A stretch of 64,000 bases of DNA from Paralithodes platypus (lineage: Eukaryota; Arthropoda; Malacostraca; Decapoda; Lithodidae), in the NCBI GenBank assembly GCA_032716605.1, contig CM064580.1, positions 33,802,728-33,866,727 of the forward strand, given 5' to 3'. The notes beneath the pieces were generated by a model. The model searched no databases. It saw nothing but the letters and a program-made list of their open reading frames with translations, and was not told where the DNA came from. Positions 21,474-32,319 of this stretch are shown in pieces. The translations under genes and the position numbers were made by a program. Every line of letters starts with the position of its first letter. The first letter of the stretch is position 1.

Positions 21474-21502
<29 letters not shown>
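21474..21502. repeat. (TA)n microsatellite
   Basis: TA run abutting the left LTR of the Gypsy element. It appears to have replaced the LTR's terminal bases. Confidence 0.95.
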
Positions 21503-22089
21503 CTAGGGTTGGCAGCAGCAACAGTATTAGGTACTATTTGGCCATGGGTCGTAGAGGATTGTGGCGACAGTGACGGGGAAGCAGGGAGAGGGGGCTACTG
21601 TAATTGTAGGTGAGGATGGGAGGGAGAGGATGGTTGGCTTGTAGGGCACCAAGTGAATACTGACTTTTCCTGGGGGATTCAGGAATTCTTGCTTCTGGAT
21701 CCTCGGGAGCTAATCCCCTGGAATTGGCTTCCTGTGTGTTAGTTTTCGGCCAATCACCTTAGTTTTCTTCCTCTGTTCATCCGGGTTGCCTTGACCTGTG
21801 ACCTCTTTTTGGCTAACGGTAGGCTCGGTGACTAGCACGGGCGTCTCTATTTCAAATGGACATAAAGGGGACGGGACCTGAATTGGTTAGGGTGCCTGTT
21901 GTGTGTACTTGATATGTTATCCATGATATCTGCATCCAGTATACTGTAGTGGCTGAGGGTGTCAGGGGAGGTGTTGAGATGAATTGTGTGGAGGGCAGCT
22001 GGATTGCTCTTATTCCTGGTGTCCCCACAAAGGGAGGTGGTGTAGTGGCGATTGCAGTTGCTGAGTAATAATTGTTGTCTTCATTCCCA
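21503..22089 (-). repeat. 3' LTR of the Gypsy element
   Basis: It matches 30608-31219 throughout, e.g. GTATTAGGTACTATTTGG, CCAAGTGAATACTGA, TTCATCCGGG and GGAGGGCAGCTGGATTGCTC. The outer end is overwritten by (TA)n. Confidence 0.75.
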
Positions 22090-22559
22090 TCCTTATCCCC
22101 GGCTAGGAAACGGTCCCATGCTAGGGACTGTAACCAAAAATCTCTGTTTGCCATGCAGATAACTTGCATCCCAAGGTGGATGGTGGATCGGTGCAAGTGG
22201 TAGAGTTTGCATCTTCTTTTTTTCTTGGTCGCATTTAGCCATGGTGACGTGGACAATCGCATCCAGATAATGTCATAGCAAGGATTTCAACATGTCAGAA
22301 TGCGGTATCCCTATCCTAATGTCCCTATCTTGGAGGAATATGGATCTGACCCTTTTTCGTTTGGAGGCGGCGTCCTTCAGGTGATCCATAGCGGAGAGTC
22401 GATGTTGATGTGACGTTGGGGAAGGCCGTTTGGGAACTGATGGTTGAGGACTCCTAATTTACTACGTGCTATAAGGGGGTGGTTCAGAACACTAACAGTA
22501 CCACCAATGGTAAAGGGGTTTGGGGGTTGTACATCATCTGGTTCTATTTGATAGTACTT

Positions 22560-24480
22560 CATAGTAGCTCATAAGAGAATTAGATAGTTGTGATGGTGAA
22601 AGGGGACATTATTTAGAAAAGGGGGAGGGATTTCAGGGATGAGGGGTAAGTTGGGGGGTCTGCAAAAGATAAACTCATGCGGAATGAAGCCAATGGCAGA
22701 GAGCAATGCCTGGCTCAGGCTCCATTGCATGACAGATAGGAGCTCAGGCCAATCTCTTCGGTTGTTTTGTATCATGGTGGCCTTCAGGGCATTGTCCACT
22801 AATCAGTAGAACTGTTCAAATATCCTGTTACTCACTGGGTAATACGGGGTAGCAAGAAATATATTATAACCAAGTAACTCGGCCAGGGACACCCATATCT
22901 GGCTGCAGTACTCTTTGCCACAATCACTGAGGATGGTGGTACGAATCCCTATGGCCGAGATCACATGGCGGAGCAAAACTTTAGCTGTATTCATTACATC
23001 ATGTTTTTTTAGTGGGAACAGCAATTATGAAGCGGGAAAATACATCTACAAAGGTAATCACGAACTGATAGCCATTGTAGGGTTCAAGGGGGCCCATTAC
23101 ATCAATGTAGAGGGTTTTGAAGGGGCTTTTGGCATGAAGGTGGCCCTATGTGCCCGTAAAATCTATAAAATATTTGCCAGGATCACATCTGCAGCCATGT
23201 CGGTGGCAGCAGGGGTCCAAAACCTCCTTTTGAAGGCGCTTTTCACCTAGATAGGCACTGGGACTGCAGTGCAGGAGTGCGAGGACTGCCCTCCCCCGGA
23301 TAGGGTAAAGGATTGTGCGTCCGTCCTCGGTTGATACCTGGTCGCCCAAATAGACCAGGCACCCTCGGAATTTGGCAGGCAACCAGCTGGGGCAGAAGAT
23401 GCCTTTGGCTGCCTCTTCCAACTGGTCGTCCTTTTCAGATCACCTATTGATCCAGTTAGATGGCACTCAATATCTTCTGCTGGGGTTCGAGGAGCATCGG
23501 GGCACGGGAGAGGCGGGAGATGCAGCTTTCCCGGGGCGGTGTTGCATGGTGTAATTAAACTCTTCAAGCAACTCCCGCCAGCAAAGCAATATTGACTCAG
23601 ATGACTGTGTTCGGGGTAGCCATTTGAAGGAGTAGTGGTCGGTAATGATATCTACCTGGGCACCAGCAATGTAGGGGTGAAACTTCTAGAGGCCAAAGAT
23701 GAGGCCCAGGCTCTCCATCACATGTACAGGGTAGCTTTTTGGGATTCTGTGATGGTCGAGCCGGCACAATAAACTACTTTCTACTGGCCTGTTGACCTGA
23801 ACTGCCCCAAAGCCTGCCAAGCTATCATTGGTGTATACGCAGAAAGGCTTGGGGAAGGTGAGGATGGGGGAATTAGAGAAAATGTTTTTCAACTGGTCCA
23901 TAACTTCCTGTTCTTTGGCGCTCCATTGGAAAGGCTGGCACTTACGATTGGGGGCGTAAATGGAGATGGAAGAGATTCCCTTCACATAATGGCAATAGTA
24001 GCTCGCCATTCCCAGAAATTATCGGACCTCTTTCACAGTCGAAGGCGGGGAGGAGGGATGCTGGAGATGGCGGCCGTCTTCTGGGGGCCTGAGGCGATGC
24101 CACTGGCACTCACTATGTGCCCCAAGTAGGGTACTTTCCGTCGGGCCAAGAAGCATTTGGTAGGTTCTAGAAGATTCACGGCATGCATGTGTTGCAGGAC
24201 CTGTCTCATCTGTTGCAAATGGCCCTACCATGTGGGAAAAAAATAATTATATGAACTAAATATGCTAGGCAAATCTCCCAGTTCAGACAAGCCAGGGCGG
24301 TGAGCCGGAAGACGGTAGCGGTTCCATTGGTGACGCCAAAGGGTAGGACATTGAGCTGATAATTATCACCTACGCTGACTGGTGGCGAAGAAGCTTTTTG
24401 CTTTGCTTTTGTTGGAAAAGGGCACCAGCCAGTATGTCAAGGGGGAAGAACTACCTAGATTCATACAACGACTCGAGGGT
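22560..24480 (-). pseudogene. Gypsy pol remnant: RT, RNase H, integrase
   Basis: Reading right to left in several frames: RT end KCFLARRKVPYLGHIVSASG (about 24130), then FLGMASYYCHYVKGI and AKEQEVMDQLKNIF; RNase H with TDHYSFKWL; integrase with VDVFSRFIIAVPTKK, TTILSDCGKEYCSQIW and a degenerate ATPYYPVSNRIFEQ (22803-23024), then DNALKATMIQNNRRDWPELL (22570-22800). At least six shifts or stops separate these pieces. The part upstream (24480-24830) carries DVLQEFSDVFAQDNA, a protease/RT junction motif. Confidence 0.75.
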
Positions 24481-24830
24481 GTTGTCAATGAACTGAATGG
24501 GGAGGGCATCTTTCACTGTGACGGTGTTGACCATTGGAAATTATAATCAAAATAGGAGGCTGCTGTCTGTCTTTTGGGCCAGGACAACGAGGGAGGACAA
24601 GGGGCTCTTTTGTGCCAGTCTGGACCAATTCACATACCTGGCCATCTTCTTTGATGCAGCAAAGGTTTTTCTTCAACATGGGGGATGTCAGATGGGGTAT
24701 GGATCTCATGCTTGATTACTGTATTATGTGTCCACATTCGTTCTGCATTGTCCTGGGCGAAGACGTCCGAAAATTCTTGTAGGACGTCTATTAGCTGTGC
24801 CACTTGTTGGAGGTACATGTTAGGAGGCAA

Positions 24831-25200
24831 AGATTTGAGGGTGGGCCCGGGGTAGAGAGTAGGGTATCTGATTTTTTTGTTTTTCTCTAATGGGTGCTAA
24901 CTTGATGGGCTGGCAGTCACTGAGCAATAGACCTCTTGGCAAGTGTAAGGTCTCGGAAGTACATGGTGGTGGGGTAAGAGGGGTGGGAGAGTGGAAGGGG
25001 CTGGGTGGTGCAGGGGGGATAGTCAATTCGGCCATGAGGACGAGTCTCTTGGGGGGGGGGGGGGGTTGAGGTCTCAGGAGGAGACGCGGAGTAGACTCGG
25101 AGAACTGGAAAGGGGGAGGTGTAGGTGTTGCAGTTACTGAATTTTGTCATGGGGCAGATCCCGGTTTTGTGTGAGGGCGAGGAAGGTCTGGCTATGCTCC
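24831..25200 (-). pseudogene. Gypsy gag/protease-side remnant
   Basis: Proline/threonine-rich minus-strand frames without a recognisable domain. A poly(G) run lies at 25053-25065. It ends at the piggyBac target site TTAA (25201-25204). Confidence 0.4.
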
Positions 25201-25599
25201 TTAACCCTCCTGGCCCGGGCAGGCTACGACGGAGCTCGTATCCGGGCGATCTGGTCGAATATCAACAAAAGTAAACTAAGGCTAATCTCGCTTAATATAT
25301 TACCTACATTAATCAAACATATATAGAAATGAGCGCCTTACCTTCCTGCGTAGAATGGCATTGAGTAGAGCTCTCTAGCTCAACTGGTTCCGGAGTGATG
25401 GTGATGGAAGTGGAGGTAACTTTTGCCGCGTATTTACCTCGGCGCGTCCGAACACTCAACTGCGGCCCCGGCTACGACGCCCAGTTGCACTCGTCGCTCC
25501 ACCCGCAATTATGCCAGGAAGCGATTTGATAGTGTTTTATTGGTTATTCTGTCATTTATTATAGTTATTATGTTATTTTCACTCAATAAAGTTATTTAT

Positions 25600-26036
25600 A
25601 TGAACTTATTTGTGTCTCTGTCACTTATTACTTCGTTTTATTATTATTATTATGATTATTAGTGTCACTTTCACTGGACTTTGATAATTGGTAGTGTCAT
25701 TTCCCCTTTTATGTATTGTTAGGTAAGCTAATAATATATATAGTGTCACTGTCACTTATTCATATTGTTATGAAGGCACTTATTATTACTTGTGTGTGTC
25801 TCTTTCACTTATACTTAGTTTTATTATTATTATACTGTCACTTTGACTGGCCTAGGCTTATTGAGTGTAATTTTCACTTATTTATTGTTAGAAATATATA
25901 GTTTAGTGTCACTTTCACTTGTTCATATTGTTATTGAAGGCACTTATTATTACTTATGTGTCCTTTTCACTTATACTTAGTTATATTATTATTCTTAGCC
26001 TACATTTGAGTGTCACTTTCACTGTTGTCACTTCCA
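25600..26036. repeat. Subterminal tandem repeats of the piggyBac
   Basis: About three diverged copies of a unit near 170 bp built of GTGTCACTTTCACTT, TTCATATTGTTAT, GAAGGCACTTATTATTACTT and CACTTATACTTAGTT. They lie between the transposase stop and the left terminus. GTGTCA also opens the repeats at the other terminus. Confidence 0.65.
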
Positions 26037-26038
26037 CT

Positions 26039-26165
26039 TCAAAAGTTTGTTAGAGTGTGGAAATCGTTGAAGCAGGTGCCAGCACACAGTCCAACTTGAC
26101 ACTCGAGGCATTCCCAAGTGGTTTTTGTGGGTTTGCGGGGTCTGCGAGTTGTGTGGCTGCACACA
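26039..26165 (-). pseudogene. piggyBac C-terminal cysteine-rich domain, cut off by a SINE
   Basis: The minus-strand frame reads VCSHTTRRPRKPTKTTWECL, then ECQVGLCAGTCFNDFHTL and a stop. The C-x2-C...C-x4-C-x3-C-x4-H spacing is the ring-like domain that ends piggyBac transposases. It continues RCHV of the main body across the 350-bp SINE, which explains the truncation. Confidence 0.82.
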
Positions 26166-26513
26166 TATACCCTCATTGTTCCCTGATTAAATAACACTGT
26201 ATGAATATTCCCATATTCAAAATATGTTACAGGGGGACAATGCCTAGTGAGTTCACTGCTCAATAGGTGGCGTTCTGAGAGTGAGGGTCTGAGTCTGGAG
26301 GGTGAGACGGTGAAGCACTTGAGCGAAGCAACCGGCCGCTTCAGAGATGGAGCTGCTTCGAGCCATGATGGATGCTTCACATGTCTCACTCCCCAGGCTG
26401 GAACAAGACCTCACGGGCTTCACCGTGTTGAGCGGTGGCATGTACAGGCTCTCAGCCTATGCCCGAGAGGGAGTAGTTGGAATATAGAAAAAAAAAAAAA
26501 AAAAAAAAAAAAC
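26166..26513 (+). mobile_element. SINE, 5'-truncated copy with poly(A)
   Basis: From ACCCTCATTGTTCC through ATGAATATTCCCATATTC and GAGGGAGTAGTTGGAATATA to an A-run at 26489-26512. It matches the reverse complement of 29690-30035. It lacks the tRNA-like head and lies in the piggyBac transposase gene. Confidence 0.85.
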
Positions 26514-29104
26514 ATGGCACCTCTTCTGACTCCTAACGTTACTACCTGGTGCTTTGAAAGGAAGGGCGCTGAGCTGGTGCTTCCTGAAGAATTCAGCACA
26601 CCCCGTTCTGTCAAGCTGGCCTGGTCCTTGTATTGGCCTGCCTGGTGTACCCGCATGTTTAGCCAGGAGCCCAAGTAGCACCTGCTTGTGGAACTTCCGC
26701 AGGGACTTGTACTTCTTGGCTCCTGGAGTCCTCAGACGGTAGATGTTGTAGGCATTGAGGATCGACATATCTACCGTATGCAGGATAAACTTCTTGTACC
26801 ACCTGCAAGATGTTCGCAGGCAGTCGATGAAGCCCATCTGCATGTCGGACTTGTCAACGAGGCGCATGTTGATGTTATAATCCAGGACAGCAGCTGGTTT
26901 TTGGACGGGGTTCTTGGTTGTTCGGTCCACCTTCCCTGTGGCGACCATCTGGGCCTTGTGGCATGTGGTGAGGAGGTTGACCTTGCGCTGGTCATGCCAG
27001 TGGATGGAGAGGATGGGGCCACTCTTCTTGTGGAAGATGTCAGCCTTCTTCGTCTTGGTTGGGTAGCCTGGCATGCCCTTCCTTTTGCCCTTGACTGTGC
27101 CGACAGTTCCGGTCTTGCAGTCATGGAAGTACTTGGTCAGGAGAGGCGACGTGTAATAATTATCTGTGTAGAGGATGTGGTTATTATTGAAGTGCCTCTC
27201 CATCATCTTCTTCACTACAGCGCCACCAAAACCAATGAGAGGGTCAGTCACAACTTCTCCAGCCTTGCCGCTGTAGACTATATAGTCCAGCACATACCCC
27301 GTCAAGCAGTCGCAGAGGACGAAGAGCTTGATGCCGAAGCGGTGTCTCTTGGACGGGATATACTGTCGGAAGTGCAGCCTACCACGGAACAGGACCAGAG
27401 ACTCGTCGAGGCACATCTTCTGGAAAGGAATCAGGTATGTGGTGAACCGATGACGTATCATGTCATACAGCTTCCTGATCTTCCATAATGAGTCGGGAAG
27501 GTGGACTGCCATGTTGTTTGTCAGATGGAGATAGGAGAGGATGTCGAAGTACCTGTCCCTGGACATGTATTTGCCAAATGATGGAGTCGTTATGATGTCG
27601 CCAGTGATCCAGTAGTCAGCCAGAACGTGCTTCCTTATATGAGTCATCAGCATTGTGAGTGCCAAGAACACATATAGTTCTGCCACAGTGAGAGCTCTCC
27701 ATGCCACCATCTTGGCACTGGTCTTCCTCCCAAGAAAGTTGGCACAGATAGCATGGTGGTGATTTGTCTCTTTGACGAGGTATTCCATGACTTCATTGTC
27801 ATAGAAGCCACAGAAAAGTTCACTGGGGGTAGCATCTGGGCCACAGGGATATGCTGGTGACACCCCAGAACCCATCTGTACCTCGTCAAAGGCAGGACAA
27901 TCTGGCTCAAAATCAGCTCCATCTGTCCACACACACAGGTCGGATGCTGATGCTCGAGGTCGTGCTGCAGCAGGCACACGCCCTGGACGCCCTGGCACAC
28001 GCCCTTGGCCACGCGGACGCCCAGGCGGACGCCCTGCACGCCCACGCCCAGGCCCAGGCCCAGGGGCAGCGGCGTCGGCAGGCTGACCACGTCCACGACC
28101 TCGCCCTCTCCCTCGATTTGTCGGCACATCCTCTTCCTCTTCCTGTTCCTGTTCCTCTTCCTCTTCCTCCTCAGGCGACGTCAGGTCATCTGGGGCAATG
28201 TTGGGGTCGTCAGCATCCTCCTCAGGAGACAATTCTGGTGAAGAAGTGACCGGGCGTCGGCGGTGTGGGGCGCGGGAGGCTGCGGGAGCTTCAAGAATGG
28301 GAGCCGAGACCTCGGGAGTTGGGCTCCTTTTGCGGCGAGCCGAGGGCTTTTCAGCAGGAAATAATGCTCTGTGGTGTGTTGAGGCCTGTGGCACATCACC
28401 AATACCACTTGAAGAGGCCCTTTGGTCATCCTGAACGAGAGATGAAGGCGAGAGCTGTGGGTGACCCACGCGGCGTCCCGTGTCAAGGCGTCGGGACAAT
28501 GGAATGCGGGTGGTTGCTAGGCCAGGGTCGGCGTCATTATCGCTATCTTCTGCTTCCCTATGCTTTTTTGCGGCTGCCCTGCGTGCTTTTTTAGCTGCAC
28601 TTTTGATCAATGATTGTAGAAATATTTGCCCACTTTCAAGGGCGTACGGGCAGGCAAAGGGGAAGGTCCTGGGGTACGGCTAGGGCTAGGCCTAGGCTGA
28701 CCTAGCAAAGATGGCGAGGGGGTAGGCCTAGGTTCTAGCACACTGGGAAGCTCAATGGCACCTTCCTGAAACACTTCCACATCAGGATCATCACTACTGT
28801 CTCCCCCCTCAAATAAATCGACATTATCGTCGTCTCCAAAGCCCACGAAATCGTCTTCACTTTCACTTATAAATTGTACCTTGTCCACCAAGCTTTCGCC
28901 ACTGCTCTCTTCATCACTTTAAAAAAGTTGTCGCTGTATAGCGCTATCACTCAACAAACGCTTAACTTTCTTTTGTTGAGCTCTCTTCTCGGTTGGAACA
29001 GGCGTTGAAGTTGCGAGTGGGGTAGCACTGGGGCCCGCGGGAGGTTGCAACGAATCGGACATGTCGGAAAACATTTTTTCAGTATTACTCGCTATGGCGG
29101 CCAC
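26514..29104 (-). pseudogene. piggyBac transposase, main body (DDE_Tnp_1_7)
   Basis: The core frame (28610-26514, 700 codons) has the RNase H-like DDD triad: CLDESLVLFRGR (D402), ILYTDNYYTSPL (D483) and RLVDKSDMQMGF (D586). Residues 130-165 are acidic and 166-222 are an R/G/P-rich stretch with AT-hook-like GRPRG. More N-terminal sequence lies at 28891-28607 (acidic, DDFVGFGDDDNVDLFEGG) and 29104-28919, separated by one TAA and one frameshift. The C-terminus runs into poly(T) at RSQKRCHV, the first residues of the cysteine-rich domain. The rest of that domain is beyond the SINE at 26039-26165. Confidence 0.88.
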
Positions 29105-29286
29105 GTACGAACTGATAACACTAGTAGTTGAGGCTTGGTGGCGCTGCGGTCGCTCCTACCATGCCAAAATTGGCCGCGCAAATTTTGAAGCACGCTTTCA
29201 AGCACAAGGATTTTAAAATGACACCCGGGTTCCGGCCCTTTTGTTTTAGTGTCATTTTAAAATGACACCCGGGCTGGAAGGGTTAA

Positions 29287-29689
29287 TGCTAAGCCGGGCA
29301 TCATTGGCAGCCAAAACATCCCATTCTATGTATTCGTCGAAGGGGCAGGGTGGCATACTCAGCACATTGAATACCATCTGGAAGGGTGCAAGGGGAGGGT
29401 TTTGGTAATCTCATACAAGTGAATGAGGATGCTGCCAGCATCCAAGAGGACTTCAGGTACCGAATGGAGTGGGTCAAGTTGTTCTTGGTGTCACAAGTAA
29501 ATATTGTGGGAAATGCAACTTTTACTGGCTCTCGTGTCTAGTAGTAGCCGGAGCGGTGTCCCCAGTATATGAGCGGAGATGATGGGGGGGGGGAGACGGG
29601 TTGGGGGGGGGGTGGGGGCGAGTATATCGTAGATGGCTCCCAGATTTGTACAGTAGGTGTCCAAGAGCGAACTAAAAATCCCGAGGCTA
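29287..29689 (-). other. Gypsy internal region continued
   Basis: No clear domain; G-rich runs at 29585-29615. The assignment to Gypsy comes from lying between its piggyBac insertion and its 5' LTR. Confidence 0.45.
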
Positions 29690-30190
29690 AGGCTTTTTTT
29701 TTTTTTTTTTTTTTTTCTTTTTATATATATTCCAACTACTCCCTCTCGGGCATAGTCTGATAGCCTTTACACCTGATAGCCTGGAGCAAGACCTCACGTG
29801 AGGTCTTGCTCCAGTCTAGGGAGTGAGACATGCGAAACTTCACGGCTCGAAGCAACTCCATCTCTGAAACTGCTTCACCTCTGTGCTTCACTGTCTCACC
29901 CCCCAGGCTCGGACCCTCACTCTCAGAATACCACCTATTGAGCAATTAACTCACTAGGCATTGCCCCCCTGTATCATATTTTTGAATATGGGAATATTCA
30001 TACAATGATATTTAATCATGGAACAATGAGGGTATTATTTTGGCATTTCGGTGTGCTGTGGTAATGCACTAATACTAGGTACAGCACAAATTCCATCCCA
30101 ATAATATCTTCCCATTGACATATTGGGATTCGAACCCGGGTCCATTGGTTTACCAGTCCAGTGGCAAGACCACTCCGCCACACCTCCCCC
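29690..30190 (-). mobile_element. tRNA-derived SINE, near full length
   Basis: On the minus strand it starts with a tRNA-like head at 30190-30120 with an A box TGGCGGAGTGG and a B box GGTTCGAATCC. A ~350-nt body shared with 26166-26513 follows, then an A-rich tail (T-run 29695-29715). The body contains a perfect 34-bp palindrome at 29781-29814 absent from the other copy. Confidence 0.85.
30120..30190 (-). promoter_or_regulatory. Internal RNA polymerase III promoter of the SINE
   Basis: A box TGGCGGAGTGG and B box GGTTCGAATCC at tRNA spacing, serine/leucine-like with an extended variable region. There is no cloverleaf that would make a real tRNA gene. Confidence 0.75.
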
Positions 30191-30607
30191 TATCCCCTGT
30201 TAACCCTGTTACACATGGAACCGCAAATTGCATGTTCAGGAAGGGTGTCCCTATAGGCCTATGCAAGTATACGCGATTAGCATATTCAGTATTTTAGAAA
30301 TCAATTGAATGAAAACTGAATACTCTAATTATATTTAAAATGGGCTACAAGTTTTGGTAGTGGCACGCTGAATAAAACCCTTGGCAACACTGCTCTCAGT
30401 CAATCTAGCCCACCATGGCAGGTTGACAGAGGCTCAGTTTTCGGCTTGTCCCTGGCAGTCACACGGTGAGGTGCCATCTCCTGTCCCATTAAACAAGTCG
30501 GATATTCTGCCTGGAAGACTGATAGATGCATCAAAATACCTCTTCCAGTTGCAGAAAGTTGGCATCAAGGAATAGGATAATCAGCCTTCGCAGGTCTTGC
30601 AACTCCT
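30191..30607 (-). other. Gypsy 5' internal region
   Basis: Between the SINE and the 5' LTR; no recognised domain. Probably leader and start of gag, too decayed to name. Confidence 0.4.
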
Positions 30608-31219
30608 TGTAAAGACTAGGGTCGGCAGCAGCAGCAGTATTAGGTACTATTTGGAACTCGGCTTCAGTCATGGGTCATAGTGGATGGGTGAGGAAGGGAT
30701 AGGGGGCTGCTGTAGTTGCAGGTGAAGAGGGGAGGGAGAGGATTATTGGCTTGTAGAGCGCCAAGTGAATACTGATTCTTCCTGGGAGATTCAGGGATTC
30801 TTGCTTTTGGATCCTTGGGAGCCATTCCCTTTGGATTAACCTTCCTGTATTTGTTCTCGGCCAATTAGTTCTTAGTTTTCTTCCTGTGTTCATCCGGGGC
30901 TTGCCTTGACCTGTGAAGCATGTAATGGTTAAGCTTTGTGGCTAGCGGAGTAGGCTCGGTGGCTAGTATGAGTGGCTATAATCTGGGGGACATCAAGGGG
31001 ATGGGGCCTGAAATGGTGGGGATGCCTGTTGTGCATACTGGATATGTTACCCATGATGTCCGCATCTGTTAGTGTAGGGTGTTGGGGAACATGTCAAGAT
31101 GAAATGTGTGGAGGGCAGCTGGATTGCTCTTATTCCTGGTGGCCCCACGAAGGGAGGTGGTGTCTGTGGGTGGTGTGGCGATTGTGGTTGTTGAGTAAAC
31201 AAAATTGTTTTCATTCCCA
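30608..31219 (-). repeat. 5' LTR of the Gypsy element
   Basis: Second LTR copy, TG...CA when read on the minus strand (TGGGAATGAAAAC to CTAGTCTTTACA). The sequence just inside does not show a primer-binding site I can identify. Confidence 0.7.
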
Positions 31220-31439
31220 ACAGTATCATTTGATGTTGATATAGCATGTCCATGCCCTGCATTGACAATATGTGACTGCAGTAATAAGATATAATAATAG
31301 AATTTTGACACATAATGATTAGGCGAGGAAGATAATTTGTCTATAATTATCATGGAGAACTGTTTGATGGAAAAAGGTGAGTGTATAACTGTATATACAT
31401 AATGAATATTTAAAAATATTACATACTTATTCTTCCTAG

Positions 31440-31620
31440 TGATGTGCTGAAGATGGAACGAGAAGACCTTTACGAACAGCGGGCCAACCTGACAAGTAGC
31501 ATAGGCCGTGATCAGAAGGCTCTGGAAGCGGTGGATGACAATATTCTCAAGAAATTGACTCAAGCTTCCACTGCTCTCTTAGACAATGAAGAGCTTTTGG
31601 CAGCCTTCTACGAGGCTAAG
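31440..31620 (+). CDS. DYNC2H1: Dynein heavy chain exon 4 of window: helical region after AAA5
   Basis: Acceptor tattcttcctag, donor GCTAAG|GTGAGG. The first base completes the split codon from exon 3; 60 codons follow, DVLKMEREDLYEQRANL through DNEELLAAFYEAK. This is the dynein hallmark block E-PDLEEQR--L with a coiled helix, then ILDNEELI--L--SK. Here the usual GNIL-D appears as TALLDNEELL. It is the most easily recognised exon of the gene. It ends in phase 0, and only a 394-bp intron separates it from exon 5. Confidence 0.85.
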
Positions 31621-32014
31621 GTGAGGCGATTTCTTAGTAGACATAAGATACCGCTAAGACATACAGTACATTATTAAGGAATCTGGTGGCGTCAAATATT
31701 ATTTGACATTATCTTGTATGGAGTTATTGTGAGTTGAATAATTAATCAACTGCCTTTTTTATTTGGCCCTTTTGCAATAACGAGCTTTTCAATGAATGCC
31801 ATTATTTTTAGAAGGATGCTATAATTTCAAATTACTTAGGCCTACATCACAAGAAAAATTTAATTGATGCCACGTATACTGTAGTGTTTAAAATTCGTTC
31901 TATATGACATTTGTATCATTGATCTTATGATATACTGTATTACATTGGTTTACCCACTTATTGATTGTATTATTTTTTCTTCCTCTCCTCTTTCCTCACA
32001 TACCCACATGCCAG

Positions 32015-32194
32015 TCTACATCAGCGGAATTCCGGACGCGCCTGGCCGAGAGCCGACGGACGCTGCAGAAGATCGGGAATGTTAGGGACAAATACCGCCC
32101 TGTAGCCACCCGTGCCCGCCTCCTTTTCTCCACCTCCACTGCCCTCAGGAGCCTCGACCCCAACTATGTTTTCTCCTTCAGGCACTTCTTCCAT
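32015..32194 (+). CDS. DYNC2H1: Dynein heavy chain exon 5 of window: AAA5-AAA6 linker
   Basis: Acceptor cacatgccag, donor TTCCAT|GTGAGG, 60 codons in phase 0. It encodes STSAEFRTRLAESRRTL, then NVRDKYRPVATRARLLF and ends FSFRHFFH. Other dyneins have I----REKYRPVA-R-S-LYF---DL--I--MYQFSL--F at this place, so the KYRPVA motif anchors the call. Degenerate echoes of the 3' third of this exon and its donor occur downstream (32255-32300, 34725-34770, 34838-34975); none preserves a usable frame. Confidence 0.83.
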
Positions 32195-32319
32195 GTGAGG
32201 CTGCATGTATTCCCTATATTTGTTCTTCTGTATCTTTATAGCTCTTATGCCCCTCATTCCCTCTTCACCTCTACGGCTCTGAAGAGGCTTGACCCCCTCA
32301 TAATCTTATCTCTGTTACC

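Larger units (their letters stand above)
25201..29286 (-). mobile_element. piggyBac transposon flanked by TTAA
   Basis: Both ends are TTAA followed by matching termini: CCCTCCTGGCCCGGG inward from 25205, and CCCTTCCAGCCCGGG inward from 29282 on the other strand. The right subterminal region repeats GTGTCATTTTAAAATGACAC motifs. The transposase runs on the minus strand. The host site is inside the Gypsy element, which continues on both sides. A SINE (26166-26513) splits the transposase gene. Confidence 0.88.
21503..31219 (-). mobile_element. Ty3/Gypsy LTR retrotransposon, interrupted and decayed
   Basis: Direct repeats of about 600 bp at both ends (21503-22089 and 30608-31219) bracket a minus-strand pol. 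On the minus strand the 3' LTR starts TGGGAATGAAG and is preceded by a purine tract, GGGGATAAGGA, at 22090-22100. RT, RNase H and integrase pieces lie between 24480 and 22570. The interior is split by a piggyBac at 25205-29282 and a SINE at 29690-30190. Roughly one in five LTR positions differs, so the insertion is old. Confidence 0.75.

Noticed and set aside
23640..23700. Endogenous virus origin for the reverse transcriptases in the window
   Set aside because: Each RT groups by motif and layout with a retrotransposon class (Jockey, CR1/L2, Penelope, Gypsy, DIRS); no envelope or viral structural gene was seen.
26688..27488. 266-codon plus-strand frame opposite the piggyBac transposase
   Set aside because: Antisense shadow of the GC-rich transposase frame; no domain of its own.
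30120..30190. A functional tRNA gene
   Set aside because: A and B boxes are present, but the sequence continues into a SINE body shared with 26166-26513 and ends in poly(A).
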